A stretch of 64,000 nt of DNA from Diplodia intermedia (Eukaryota > Ascomycota > Dothideomycetes > Botryosphaeriales > Botryosphaeriaceae), in contig JAKEKT010000027.1 in assembly GCA_021495925.1 (NCBI GenBank), forward strand, positions 62,001 through 126,000, given 5' to 3'. The notes under the pieces were generated by a model. That model was not told the DNA's origin and did not search any database. It worked only from the letters and a program-made list of their open reading frames with translations. Shown here piece by piece: positions 11,245-23,200 of this stretch. Position 1 is the stretch's first letter. Every line of letters starts with the position of its first letter. The position numbers and the translations under genes were made by a program.

Positions 11245-13264
11245 ATGGCCGAGTTTGCCCCCATCATCCAGGTGGTTGCCTGGGGCACCAGGCTGTCGCT
11301 CAGCCTGTACGAGTTCGGCATCTCCAATCCCTCGGCTACCCGAGACGCCAACCGCATCGCAAAGAGCGTCAGCCTCTTCTCTCTCATGCTGAAGCAAGTC
11401 GGCACTCTGCTCCGGGAAGACGTCACCTCGCCCTCGCCCGAGTCGTACGAGACCGTCCAAGACGTTACCCTGCTCGCTCAAAATGCCTTTGCCGCCATCG
11501 AGCATGTCGTTTCGACCAAGCCGCCACCCGATGCATCCCATGACTCCGACAGCCCGCTCTCGTCTCCGCCGCGTAAACTGGACCTTGTCTCCAAGAGCAA
11601 GCTCCACTACCTCCTGGCCTTTGTCGATGCTCTGAACTCAACCTTGTCCGTCATGCTCCAAGCTTTCTACACGGTGCGCGTCATTGCATGGTCAAGGTCA
11701 GCCGACTCTCCGCTGCTTTCGCGCCATCGCATGTTGAGCTGACCTGCTGCACTGTAGGTCTCGCCAAGAACGAGCCCCAGCCTCCGCCGCTGATGCGGTT
11801 GCCAATGAACGCTCTCAACTGGAGGTCCTAGTCATCGACCAACAGCTCCTCCTTCTGGATGTCTCCGAAGCCCACGACGAATACCGCCGGAGCCGTGACT
11901 TCGCGGGCTCCCCAAGCAACTCCGTGTACTCTGACCATAGAGATCCCACCGCGGACCAGGACAGGACCCCGTCTCCGAGCACTCTTGAAAAGTACAAGGA
12001 CCAATCGATCAAGGCCGCAACTCTTCACGCCAGCCTCACTGAAAGCTCCGCCTTTGTCCGTCGCATCTCATCCGCATTTAGCACCGATATTCTGCACAGG
12101 TGGACAAGACTGGGTGAAATCGAGCGCCGGCTGTCCACAGCTGACGAATATCCCGGCACTCTCCAAAAATTCCCACAGGTGCTTCAGCGGCGAGACAGCT
12201 ATCAGCCCCGTGTTGAGTCGGAAAGTGAGGGCGAGTCGAGTCCCCATCTGACCCGGAGAGATTCCGAGGCGACGTCTCCACCACAGAGACCACCAAGCGT
12301 TCACCAGATTGGAGCCATGGAACGTAACGCTCTACCTATTCCGATCACCGGCATCCAAAACCTTCGAGCAAGTGCCTCTTTCTCGCCTGGAGGTTCTTAT
12401 GCCTGTCTCTCTCCTTCTACTGCGTACGTGCCAGCAGGAGCATCTCCAGCCCGATCATTGAACTCGGGATACTTCCCCTCATCTCCGCGCGCCAGCCTTA
12501 ACGCCATGGGCTCAAGTCAGGGCCCAGTGCCTGAAGGTCGAGAAAGGGCCACCAGCAATGGACTCGGTATCCCATGGAGGCTCTGGCAAGGGAGCAATCG
12601 CTGGGATTTTGTCGACGACCAGGTCATGAACAGTAATACCCAGATGCCGGTGGAGAAGGCCTACACCGAGCGTAACAGCTGGACCGAGATAATGCAAACT
12701 TGGGTACGGAGAGAAGCGATTGAGAAAGCTCGGTTTAGCTTCAACCAGGTGCAGAAAGAGATGCCGGATGGAAACCGCACAAGATTCGAGACCTGCTTTT
12801 GTATCGGGAAACCTCTTACATACGTACGTCTTCCTTGACCCATGTTCCGTCTGTGATACTGACAAGAGCAGGCGGAGATTCGTGGTCTTGTCGATCGATC
12901 CATCGAGCTTTTCCGACAAGCACAATATGATCCACGGCTCAGTGCCGAGCTGAGTGACTCCAAGACCAGTGCCCGGAGTATCAACAGTACAGGGTCCGCC
13001 CGACGCGAGCGAAGTCGGAAGAGTCACAGCGACCGGCCTCGGGGTGATTTCGATTCTTCGACCAATGACTCTGACTCGGACGCTCGCCCTCGTGCGCGGC
13101 GCACGATTTCTTCATCGAACGGCAATAACCGCAGAAGTAGTAGCAGGCGTAAGAAAGAAGGCGACAAGAGAAGGAGCGGTAGCCATGCATTCGGTACTCT
13201 GGCCAAATATGGTGGCGTTGCAGCTCTTCTCGAAGGATTGCCGGACATCCTGCGCGGCATCTGA
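11245..13264 (+). CDS. Unrecognised fungal protein, 636 aa, possible fungal N-terminal (HeLo-like) helical domain
   Basis: Exons are 11245-11696, 11758-12823 and 12872-13264 with introns 11697-11757 and 12824-12871; phases agree and the stop is TGA at 13262. The N-terminal 130 residues (MAEFAPIIQVVAWGTRLSLS...) are a run of amphipathic helices. They resemble the helical N-terminal domains common in fungal signalling and STAND proteins; this is a weak inference from pattern. The middle is Ser/Pro-rich and likely disordered. A short ordered block spans the last intron (CIGKPLTY/AEIRGLVDRSIELF). The tail is Arg/Ser/Lys-rich (SRRKKEGDKRRSGS) and ends FGTLAKYGGVAALLEGLPDI. The basic tail could be a nuclear signal. 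I do not know its role. Confidence 0.75.
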
Positions 13265-14363
13265 GGCGGTGGGGCATGGCTCGTTTTCTTGTCGGATCCA
13301 TTTCACTGATTTCCTTTAGCATGGCATAGCGGTGATGGAAACGGATACCCCAAAGCAACCCTTGAGGCCAAGGATCGCTGGCTTTATTTGATTATTTCCC
13401 CCTAGGTAACTTATGGATCCTGGTCCATTCTCTGTGGCTGTCGTGCCACACCTCATAGTGCTGCGGCTCTCAAGCTGTAGAAGTGTTTGCATGGCTTAGG
13501 GAAGGCGTGGATATTTCAACTCCGAGAAAAGCGCATTGGTCGGATGTGGTCAGCTTGGCGATCCTTCCCGCCTGTTCCCTCTGACACAAGTCCCATGATC
13601 CTCGCGCTGCGGAGAAACCTTGTGCCTCGTGCATTTGCCGCGAAAGCCTGTGACGTTGGAAACTGCTGATTCGTCCGCAGCTGGGCGTCAGAGCGGAGAA
13701 ATGCCGATTGCAGCTACCTGACTGGAGCGAGCCATGCATAAATTTCCTGTTCGGGTGTGGTCAGAGCTCCCTCCGCCCATCAGTCGTCACACAGCTTGCT
13801 TTCTTCCCGTGGTTGCCTGCCCATTGCGCGGTACATCATGTGACTCGCTTGTTCCTAGACCCTGGATATATCCGCCCTCCACGCCCGGATCCTTCCTCTT
13901 TTCCCTCTTCGCCTTCCGGTCTGGAACTCTGCGCGCCGCGATGAGCAGGGCTCGCAGAATCGCTCGCGATCGTCACTCCCATGCGCGCTATGCGCAGTAT
14001 CCACAGGTTCGTGTTCTCGTGCTGCCATCCCAGCTGTCCTTGTCAATCCGAGCGCGCCTGCCTTCCTAGATGTCGATTCGCGTTTGGTCTAGCGTGTCTT
14101 GCCCAGCGCCCGCCTCACTTGCTCTTGACTCTCTGCCAGCCCGCTCACTGAAACTTCTTCCCTCAGTCGTCGAGCCGTCGGTCGTTGGACCCAGCAACTG
14201 CAAGCTCTCCCGCTGCCCGTACGACGCGTCCCCGTGTGTAGACCGCAGCCGGTCCCGACCGATCCCGGTATGTTCGCCTCCAGCTCTCGAGGTGCCTGCC
14301 CTCATTGCTGACTCTGTCACAGCGCACTCGCGAGCAGGTCTCCGCCAGACCCAAGGCTTCGAC
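13265..14363 (+). other. Intergenic, ending in the GC/CT-rich leader of zinc-finger copy A
   Basis: No gene is seen to about 13950. From about 13970 to 14363 the sequence matches the leaders in front of zinc-finger copies C (43160-43763) and D (51040-51245). Shared pieces include a CAGCCCGCTCACTGA-type block, CTTCTTCCCTCAGTCG and ATCCCGGTATGTTC. The leader contains GT...AG pairs that could be 5'-UTR introns. Confidence 0.5.
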
Positions 14364-15087
14364 CATGGTAAGTCGCCCTCACTCAGGATGACTCGTTCCT
14401 CAGCTGACACGCTTGCTTCAGGGAAAGAAACGATTTGATCCGCCCCACCAAACCAACATTCTCACCGCATACTTCTCGAAGAAGCCGGAGACCGAAAGGC
14501 AACAGACGCCAACAACGGCCACGACTAAACCTACACCTTCCCTTCATCCAACTCCGGTCACGATCCCCTGTCGGCTGTGTTCCCCTCCTCTTACTCTGGC
14601 TTCTTACCAAGTCTCGCCTGTCGCCCATTCGGCAGACCCCCCTCTTACTTCCCCGTCTCCGTCCAAAAACGCCGCAAGTCCCCTCAATACACCCATTGAT
14701 AAGATCGTATCCATAGCTCGAAAGAGCGGTCTCGGAGAGAAAACCCTCAGGCAAGTTGAAGAAGAGCTGGAAGGGCAATGCGGTCAGTTGGCTTCCTTCT
14801 TCTTCCAACAATCCCATGAGAAGCATCACCACGCCTGCATCTGCATTCCGGAAATCGTATCAATCGTGCTCGGTGGAGTCTCCTCCAACAAGAATGTCGC
14901 CGACTCCAGCGACGCTCAGCTTAGCAAAGTCCGTGACGCCCTTAACGTTAACGGCACCGTTGCTCTATGTTTTACGGGCTTCGACGGCTCGAGGGACTAT
15001 CATTTCTTCAGCCAAATCGCACAGATGTCTATCAACAAAGAGCATGTCGCATAGCTTGGGCAGCAACAAGCGGATCCAGCCCACGTC
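14364..15087 (+). pseudogene. Zinc-finger family copy A: N-terminal half only, cut by a MITE
   Basis: The ATG at 14364 is followed at once by an intron (14367-14421), the same arrangement as copies B and C. Exon 2 reads GKKRFDPPHQTNILTAYFSKK, then a Pro/Thr-rich linker, then a domain shared with copy C (IVSIARKSGLGEKTL, IPEIVSIVLGGVSSNKN, VALCFTGFDG). Relative to copy C, 165 nt (55 codons) are missing in frame between two CGACGG motifs, joining FTGFDG to SRDYHFFSQ. The frame stops at TAG 15052-15054 just after NKEHVA. Homology to C continues a few codons in a shifted frame to about 15087, where the MITE begins. All zinc fingers are lost. Confidence 0.7.
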
Positions 15088-15289
15088 GGTGACAAAAGAA
15101 ATTGCCTACCCGCATTTGCTTCATAAAAAAATCTCTCACTGGGTGGGTAGTTGAATACAAGATCCGGACGTAAATATGTGCATTTAAAACGTACATTTAC
15201 GTCCGGATCTTGTATTCAACTGCCTACACCAACTTGATAATGCAGTGTTTGTGTAAGGTAAACGCGGGGGTGCAATTTCTTTTGTCACC
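15088..15289. mobile_element. Nested-palindrome MITE, copy 1 (202 bp)
   Basis: The outer inverted repeat is GGTGACAAAAGAAATTG at 15088 and its exact inverse ending at 15289. A second, longer palindrome sits inside: TGGGTAGTTGAATACAAGAT... (15144-15175) against its inverse (15194-15226). It has no coding capacity. It lies where zinc-finger copy A loses homology to copy C. No plain target duplication is visible, and weak inverse similarity extends a few bases beyond the ends. Confidence 0.75.
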
Positions 15290-15389
15290 AGCCGTGAGCC
15301 CCACGGTCGCAATATCAGAACGATCATCCCTGACACCGGCTTGGCAAGCACGCTCGACACCACGCCTCCGCCTCACTCAAGCTTCCACC

Positions 15390-16154
15390 ATGGTAAGTCG
15401 CCCTCACTCAAGATGACTCGTTCCTCAGCTGATACGCTTGTTCCAGGCCAAGAAACGGAGGACGAACAGCCCGCCTCCGAACAACGCCCTCCTAACTGCC
15501 TTCTTTCCCAAAAAGCCCAAAGAAGAAAAGGAGCAGACACCAGTCTTGATCACATCTCCCCCGCCTCCCATCATACCAACTCCTGTCCTCATCCCGGGAA
15601 AACTTATCCAGCTCACCCCGATACCTGAAGTCAAGATTGCGTCACCGCAAATCGTCCTTCCAATACTACAGTGATTGAAATAATGCGAGACGAAGACGGA
15701 ATGGTACTATGTCTAGAGGCCAGTTGCGAGTTCAAGGCCAAGACAGCAGTCCTCGTAATCGATCACTTGATGGTTGGCCGTCCTCGACGCAAGAAGGGGC
15801 AGGACGGCAACGGTTGCCCTCTATGCAGTAAGCAGGTCAAGGATTTGGGCAAACACCTTGAGACCCATTGCTCTGGGCCCACGCCATGCCACATTTGTCA
15901 TGAGGACCTCAAAACACCGGATCGTCTGAAGCGCCACCTCGCGGAAGTCCACAAAGTAGGACGCAAATACGTCAGCAAGCCTGGCGACTTCCCACACTGC
16001 AGGCCGCGACAAGCGTATCGACCGCGATCTTATGCAGAACACAATTTCGGCCCTGCTGAAGAAAGCCCTTAGCGACGGCACCGATGCGGAAATGACGGAG
16101 CTGTATAATGACTATCTGACGGGCTTCGACGGCGATGATGGCACACGCACCTAA
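15390..16154 (+). pseudogene. Zinc-finger family copy B: middle deleted
   Basis: The ATG at 15390 is followed by an intron (15393-15446). Exon 2 gives AKKRRTNSPPPNNALLTAFF, nearly identical to copy C, and runs to IASP. It then jumps over about 200 codons present in C and hits TGA at 15672. A second frame (15683-15955) resumes C-like zinc-finger sequence: DEDGMVL, CPLCSKQVKDLGKHLETH, CHICHEDLKTPDRLKRHLAEVH. A possible intron (15956-16002) follows, then a hydrophilic stretch whose best frame ends at TAA 16152. The deletion and frame break make it a pseudogene unless it is spliced in a way I cannot see. Confidence 0.65.
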
Positions 16155-16225
16155 GTATTCAACAGCGACATCAAGAGGCTGCATTCCGCTCTTCTGGGAG
16201 ACGCTAATGTCATCGTGAATTGTAT

Positions 16226-16312
16226 TATGGGTAGTTGAATACAAGGTCCGGACGTAAATGTAAGATTTAAATGCGCACATTTACGTCTAGATCTTAGATT
16301 CAGCTACCCATA
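16226..16312. mobile_element. MITE copy 2 (inner palindrome only)
   Basis: The segment begins TATGGGTAGTTGAATACAAG and ends with the inverse CTGAATC...CTACCCATA form. Its reverse complement is almost identical over about 80 bp to the core of copy 3 (30799-30877), and the match runs on into the flank (TAGAAAGAGTA..GGAACATCT.CACTGGCC, 16311-16345). The outer GGTGACAAAAG repeats are not found here, so this is a partial or rearranged copy. Confidence 0.7.
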
Positions 16313-16497
16313 GAAAGAGTAATGGAACATCTGCACTGGCCCTTTTGGACTCCTTCTAATTAAATCCGTAAATACCTTCTAAACCCCTATCTCCGGGTGC
16401 TCCTTGCTCACCATGGTATCATGATAGTGCACATGTATAGCTCAGCCTCAGCGCTTGAGCCGCTCTCTGTAGCACGGCCGTGTGATCTGTAATGTTG

Positions 16498-16505
16498 TAT
16501 ATAAG
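16498..16505 (+). promoter_or_regulatory. TATA-box-like site
   Basis: TATATAAG lies 71 bases before the ATG of the reductase pseudogene, a usual fungal spacing. It suggests the promoter outlived the coding damage. Confidence 0.4.
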
Positions 16506-16575
16506 CACGTCGACCAGTGATTTTAACAAAGCAACGACTTGCTCCGAGACTCACTTCTTCCAAAGACCTTCCACA

Positions 16576-17252
16576 ATGACCCGCGTCTTACTGACTGGTG
16601 GCAGCGGAGGCCGACTGGAATCCCATGACGCTGGAACAGGCGTTGGAAAACCCCGGTGCCAGGTACACAGGTGAGTTCGCGGCTGGACTCCTCGTCTACA
16701 TCGGGAACGAGACTGACGGTTGAATGCACAGCCAGCAAGCTCTTCGCCGAGCAGGAGGCGTGGAAATTCGTCAAACGCGAGAGGCCCAACTTCACGCTGG
16801 CAACATTGGCCCCACCCTTCGTCTTCGGGCCCGTCAAGTCGAATCTCGGGTCTTTGAGCGCGATCAACACTTCGAACCAGGTCATCAGCGCCTTCGTGCA
16901 GGGCAAGTGCAAGCAGGGCGTCCCACCCACCGTTGCCTTCATCTGGACCGACGTGCGCGACCTTGCTCTCGGCCACGTCCCGGCGGTGGAGAAGGAAGAG
17001 GCGGGCGGCAAGAGGTTCTTCTTCACGGCCGGCTACTTTACCAACAAGCAGGTGGCCAATATCATCTGGGACAGGTTCCCCGAGTACAGAGACGACCTTC
17101 CCGATCCAGATTCCGAGGGCGGCGGCTTCCCACCCGAAGGCGTGTACAAGGTCGACAACAGCCAGGCCAGACGGCTCCTCGGTTCCGACTTCACGCCGTT
17201 TGAGAAATGCGTTGTGGACACTGTCAAGTCGTTTAAGATTCTCGGTGCATAG
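16576..17252 (+). pseudogene. Extended-SDR reductase (GRE2/dihydroflavonol-reductase type) with internal deletion
   Basis: The ATG at 16576 opens with the Rossmann start MTRVLLTGGSG, but at about 16608 the sequence jumps to ADWNPMTLEQALENPGARYTA in another frame. A normal intron (16671-16731) then leads to SKLFAEQEAWKF and on to the C-terminus, TAG/A end at 17252. The YxxxK active-site pair (YTASK) is kept. The rest of the NAD(P)-binding half, roughly 110-120 residues of an enzyme of about 340, is gone, and the join shifts the frame. Members reduce aldehydes or ketones with NADPH in the cytosol. This copy should not fold as an enzyme. Confidence 0.8.
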
Positions 17253-17986
17253 GGGAGGATTTGTAACCAAATGGTGATTCAGAGTCGTCTGCTGTAGGAA
17301 GAGCGGCAGGCGATGCCAAGCGTCCAGGGCGAAATTCAGCAAGACAAGTCAAATGCATCATGAGGTGGTTCGCAAACGTCCACAACCCCCGTTAGCCAGA
17401 CAGTGACCCGAGCGGGCGGGCGCGCCATGTTCGTTTTCCCCACATGGCCGATCAGTTCGGTTCCGGGGGTCGACCGGTCAACGTGGACAAACACCGGCCA
17501 ACGACAGACACAGGCTCGATGCTCCCGGAGCCGTGGACTCGGGAAAGCGGTCAGTGCATTCCTCACCGACTCAGGATGCCGGCCGGCGTGGCCTGGGCTG
17601 GATGACGGCGACGGGCCACACGCGCAGCAGCAATGGTGGACAACGCTACCGGACAAGGAGATGGAGACGCTGTAAAAAGATGCTCGTCGAGGGCTTTTGT
17701 CCATGCGCGTGAGTAGGGGAAACCAATCGGGCATGACTTCGACCGCGAACAAGGGCCTCTCGACGGCCCGACTCCCCTTCGTTGCTAAAACCGCACCTTC
17801 GGGTTGCGACGTTCGAAGTTGCAGCAAAGACGCTTACCCGCCCTGCTGGTTCTGAGCGCGTGCGCTATGATCCGTACGGACGGGAACCCTCACATGTAGA
17901 CGATGAACAAAGGGGTGATGATATATGTACATCTTGTATTCATCCTTTCTTTTCGCGGGACCTATATACTGTGCTATCTACTACTA

Positions 17987-18029
<43 letters not shown>

Positions 18030-18237
18030 TCTACAGCCGGGGGATATATGGGGATATATGTATAAAAGACAAGTCGCCATGATTAACAATTAAGAACTCA
18101 GGCTGAAAATCTGCCGGTAAAGATGAGAAAAATAGAAGCAGGCTGAAAACGATGCGCCGTATAAATGCCTGTGAGACTCGCTTGTTGTTGATGAACGCAC
18201 TAATGATTGAAAAAAGAGGGTCGAACGGTAAATCGGC
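17253..18237. other. Intergenic between reductase pseudogene and laccase, with a (TAC)n microsatellite
   Basis: No gene is seen. A CTA/TAC trinucleotide run occupies about 17986-18030. Confidence 0.55.
17986..18030. repeat. (TAC)n microsatellite
   Basis: About 14 tandem ACT/TAC triplets lie downstream of the laccase stop. Confidence 0.9.
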
Positions 18238-20209
18238 TCAGAAATACATGGACTTCCTCCGCAGGCCCGGGGACATGTCCTTCCTCTTCAGGCCCGAATC
18301 GATCTGGTCAACTGGGTTGGTAGCAGTGTAGTCTCCCCAGACCTTGCACTGGTCGCCAAATGAGGACGGGATGGCGAGCTTCTTGATGTCGTCGGGACGC
18401 TCGAGTATGTTGAGATAGAGACCGGCCGAGACGTGCCACGCAATATGGCAGTGGAACGGCCACAGCCCGGGGTTGTCAAGCTCGATCTGGATCACCATGT
18501 AGGATGAGCTGCCCGTTGGCGCTGGTTGCAGGATGTGGACGTCGCGGAATTGAGGGTCGCCAGGGTTGGCTATCGTGCCGTCCCACCTGCCCACGCCGTC
18601 GGCGAGAACCCAGAAGTTGTGGCCGTGCATGTGCATGGGGTGCGGAGCGGGTGTGTCGTTGTAGATGATGAAGCGGACCGACTTGTTGGAACCAAAATCG
18701 TGGACGTTGCTCTGAGGACCGAACTCGGCGTTGCCTTGCTGGATCTGGTAGAGAAGGGCGTCGTTGAAGTCGGCGCGGTAGGATGGCCCGCCAAAGTGCC
18801 ACAGCCAGTGCGTTCCGTTCCACTCGTTGGTGATGTGGAGCTCCGTAGTCACCGACGGACTGGGATCCGGCATCGTGGGGTGCAGCGGGAGACCGAGCGA
18901 AATGTCGTCGTTCTTGCAGACGGTCAACTTCGAGTCGGGCTGAGCGGTCGAAGCGGGCACACCGTTGGGATCAGCGTCATCGTAGAGGACGACTGCAAGC
19001 GCCTCAGAGGCCGCGGGGTTGAAGGCATTGCAGCCGTCGAGGCCAATGTCTGATCGCATCCAGTAGGACTCGGACGGCTTTCCGGTGGCTTCGACGATGA
19101 CATCGGCACGCTGTCCGACTCCAAGCGTCAAAGCCGTCACCTGGAAAGGCTGGACGGGAACAAAGTCGTGGGCGATGACAGTCATTGTGTGGCCGTCGAT
19201 GCTGAACCTTTGCATAGCCTCGGCTCCAGTGTTGACCAACCTAAGGCGGTGCTTCTTTCCTGCGGTGAACTTGAACTTGGCCACGCCCGCGTCGGGAACG
19301 CAGGGCAGGTCGGTGGTGGAGCAGTCGAACTCGCCGTAGCCGTTGATCAAGTTGTTGTCAGATGCCGGCGGAGGCGTGGGGTTCTGTCCGGTCGGATCGG
19401 CCTGCATAGTCTCCTTCACGATGTCGTAGTATTGAGCGTGATACCAGTCGGAAAGCATTACAGGCCCAAGGTCGATATCGTAGCCGCCACTGTCCGGACC
19501 GTAGACGACAAGAGGACCCGCTGCTCCACCGGCGTACTGCGCGCTATAATGGCTGTGATACCATGAGGTGCCATACTGCTCGGCGCGGAAACGGTAGGTG
19601 AAGCTGTCGTTGGGGGTGATGGGGCACTGCTGCACACCGGGAACACCGTCCATCCACTGGCTCTCCTTCTGCAAGAAGCCGTGCCAGTGCATAGAGGTAC
19701 CCTCGCCCTCTTCGACACCGAGAGCGTTGTGGACTGTGACCTGAATCCAGTCACCCCTGAGGAGAAAGTCAGCCGTTATCCACAAGACTGAGACCACAAC
19801 GTAACATACCAGTTGGCCTCGATCAGGGGGCCGGGAAATTGGCCATTGACGAGCACACCCCTCTTCGTCACGCCATCGGGGGCGATATCCTGGTAGGTGA
19901 CAGTGAAATCGTACTCGCGCGTCACGCCAGTATCGGGTATGCTGAGATCCTGATCGTTCCAAGGCGGCTGGCCCAAGCAGTCAGGCAGCTGCGGAGCATC
20001 CAAAGTGCCCAGAAGACTGGCACCTGCAGGTAAAAAGTCAGCCGAGAGTAGGGGCGCAGGGAGAGAAGGAAGCACGTACCGTTCCTGGTCTGGGCAGAGA
20101 TGCTGCCGTGGGTGTTGCCTTGGGCCTCCCAGGCACCGGTCCACGAGCCATTCGTGAAGGCGGACCGACTGGCGAGACCCCTTACTACAGACCTGGCAAC
20201 GAAAGACAT
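18238..20209 (-). CDS. Laccase-like multicopper oxidase
   Basis: Exons are 20209-20080, 20023-19810 and 19756-18238 with introns 20024-20079 and 19757-19809; the product is 620 aa. All four copper-ligand blocks are present: HWHG, HSHYSAQ, HPMHMHGHNFWVL and HCHIAWH, binding the type 1 copper and the trinuclear cluster. Three cupredoxin domains follow the usual order, beginning YQDIAPDGVTKRGVLVNGQF. Laccases oxidise phenols and pass electrons to O2, in fungi often for pigment (melanin), detoxification or lignin-derived substrates. The N-terminus MSFVARSVVRGLASRSAF lacks a clear signal peptide, unusual for a secreted laccase; either a 5' exon is missed or the enzyme stays inside. The C-terminus is basic (LKRKDMSPGLRRKSMYF). 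Confidence 0.92.
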
Positions 20210-23200
20210 TGTGGAAGCGAGAGAATGATAACGGACAAAGGAAAAATAGAGAGATATGGGCCAGGAGGAGGCCGGGTGTAGGATGTGAGGGCTGAGCAAA
20301 GCCCTTGTATGTCGATGAGAGGAAAGATGGTGAGCAGGAGAGAGACATGATTGGGATGGGGCCACGATGGGTTATAAAGTACCGGTAGCAGCAGGTAGCT
20401 GGGGGCAACCTCGGTGGCGCTCGGCGGGGGCTTCCAGCACGGCTTTGGTGAGCAGGGCGATGCCATGATGTCTGCGTCCACCTCTTGCTCCCAAAGAGGC
20501 AAGACACATGGGGGGTGGAGGCAGCGTGTCGGCGTCGTTGCAGGCGCAGCGCCGAGGGTTGGTTACTGGGCCAATCAAAAGTACCATGGAAGTGACCTGA
20601 TGTTGAGCCGCCTTTTGCCTCGAGTCAGCAGGGCTGCGGCGCGGTGCAGGGAGACAGCATGTTCGCATATGCGGGCCGTCAGCGGAGAGCCGGGGCGAAG
20701 CAGGCGGCCATTGGCGTCGTCAGGCTCGTACAGAGAACGAGTCGACCCTGCGTGCCAGTCAGGGTCAGCGTGGGACGGTACTTTGACGTGAGAGCAGGCG
20801 TGGAGGATAAGCATGGGCGGGCGCCACTTCGCGTGGGCCGCTATTTTGGGCGGGTCAGATAGAGTCGCGGTTGCCATGGGGTTGCGATTAAGGATCTGAC
20901 GGATCCATCGGACATGCTGAAGCGCGGGCTGCAGCCGGGTCGACGGTCGCACGCCTGGTCACAAGTCGGGTCGTCCCGCCGCCGTGCAGCAGCGGTCGAG
21001 CGAGCAACAGGGTGGAGCATGGGGGTGCGCGAGATGGTGGTCAAGCGACGAGCCGCGGGCCGGCTGGAGAGCCGAAGATAGGCTCGAAAGAGGTGGCCGC
21101 CGCTCGCTCTTGGCCAGCGCGCCAACACGCCGACTCGCACGCCCAGGCCTGACCTCGAGTCGCCCTCGCCCTCCCTCACGCTCACCTGCTCGGCGCATGC
21201 CGCGAGACGCAGCCAGCCAGGGGCGCGCACTGGATCCAGGCTTACCCAATGCCCACCGGGGTAGCGCTGACGCCGCAAAAATACCCACCACTGGGGTGCG
21301 GGGAGGCCCCACAGCCCTGTGGCTTTGCCTTTGCTTGCGGCGTCGCCTCAGCCCTGCGCTTGGGCCACGCATGCTCCGCGCTCGTCACCATCGCTCTTGG
21401 CTGCTTGGCGCTTGATATTGCCCTGCTCCCGGCCAAGAGCAAGCACGGCATCTCACTGCAGATGCGCCGCTCGGCCGTGGCGTATCAGGAGACCGGCCGC
21501 CATGCAGCATAGCGATAATGCGGCTCGCCCGACCAGACTTCCTTCTCCACCCTCGCCATCGCCGATGTCTCGCTCGAGTTCCACGAGCCTTGTCAAGCGA
21601 CCGCTAATATTTAACCTTACTTCAGCTGACGCCTGTCTCGTCCTAGTCCGTTCTGGCAAATGCTGTGCCACCGAGAACTACACCACGTGTCGCTGCTGAT
21701 TGAGTATTCCTCGGACCCATCCCGATCCCTCCAGATCCTTCCCTTCCATCTTTCCGAACCACCAACAAATCCCCCGCCGGCCAAGACTTCGAACCATCGC
21801 ATTTCAGAACCCGTTTTTAGCCCCTCCCCGACCGGGCTCCCGTATTCCGCCAGGATGCTCGAATTGCACATTCCTCAAGCACCTCTCTCAGCCCGGACAC
21901 TGCCGGTAAGATGGGCGGCAAGCCATGCTGCGCGCTGAAAAACAACTGGGGGAAAAACTAAACGCCCCCAGCGCTGACCCCGCCCACCCTCTTCGATTCC
22001 TCGCTGGCAGGATCTATTCGCCAAACAGGAAGAGAAAGCGAAGCCTGAAGCGCAGACCGGTCTGGCCGTTCAAGGGATGGCGCCTCTTGTACGCAATCCT
22101 GACTAAGCCTTTTTCGGGCAAAAGGGCCTGGTGAAGCCGCTGGTAGGCTACGAATGACGCTCCCCAGCAACCGATGCTACTAAAACAGCAGTGAGTGATC
22201 GGCTCGGCTCGGAACCACGCCGTTGTGATGACGAGACCGCGGCGCAACAACGGCGTCACGGCCGTTCTGAAGCCGTAGCGCCGAGACAGCCCTGTCGTGG
22301 CATTACTTGGGGCTCGCCCATGGTTCAGGAGAAACACCATTCCCCCCAACAACCGGCTCTACTCGTGGCGCCGAGCCGTACGCCAGCACGCCCAAGCTTT
22401 TTGGATTCTCCGGCAACCAGCTCGGTCCCATAGTCCCGTTCGCCCCACGTTACTCTGGTGATGGGAGTCCAAAATGCTCCGAGATGCACATAAATACCTC
22501 CCTCCCTCATTCAATCTTGCCTCCAGGTTTCAGTATATTCCACCCTTGGTATATCATCAAGCATCTCATAACTTGGATAGAGTCTCCTTCAGAGCGCAAC
22601 GCTATGGAGTCCACGACGGCTTATTGAGCGACCCTCCGTCAACCCACGACTCTTGCAACGAACAACAACAGATCCACACACCAATTTGCCACAATGTCCA
22701 AGTTGCATGGCTCTCGATAACGATAGCGATTTGGCACAACAAGGGCGAACGCAGTCTTCCGGAAACGGGAAATAGGCGCAATGACCGTAGAGACGATGGA
22801 ATTTGAGAAGCTTCCTTCGATGTGATGTCGCTCGCTGTTTGACCCAGGTTCAGTCTCTGATGGTGTGGTGCGTGCCAGTGCATTCGACTTCATTCCCGTC
22901 AACGTTTTGACAATACCACATTCCCATCATTTGCAGAGTAGTGTACCCGCCATGATGGCTGATATACCCATCTATGATGAGACAGTGAGCAGCGAAGTTC
23001 TCGCTGCCACTTACAATCTACGGAGCCTGTTTGGAAGCCTCATTGCCCCAACGGAAGGCCACTGTCTTTCTTCGCATCGAGCCCTCAGCGACGACCAAGT
23101 CTTGCCAACTGCCTTTTCTAAATATGGCGACATAGTAACGCGAAGATCATACTACATGGATACATTTTAGGCAGCGAAGCCACCGGATCAATGACAGGAA

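Noticed and set aside
22951..23170. Small gene MMADIPIYDETV...
   Set aside because: A single short frame without domain, intron or promoter support; similar frames occur by chance nearby.
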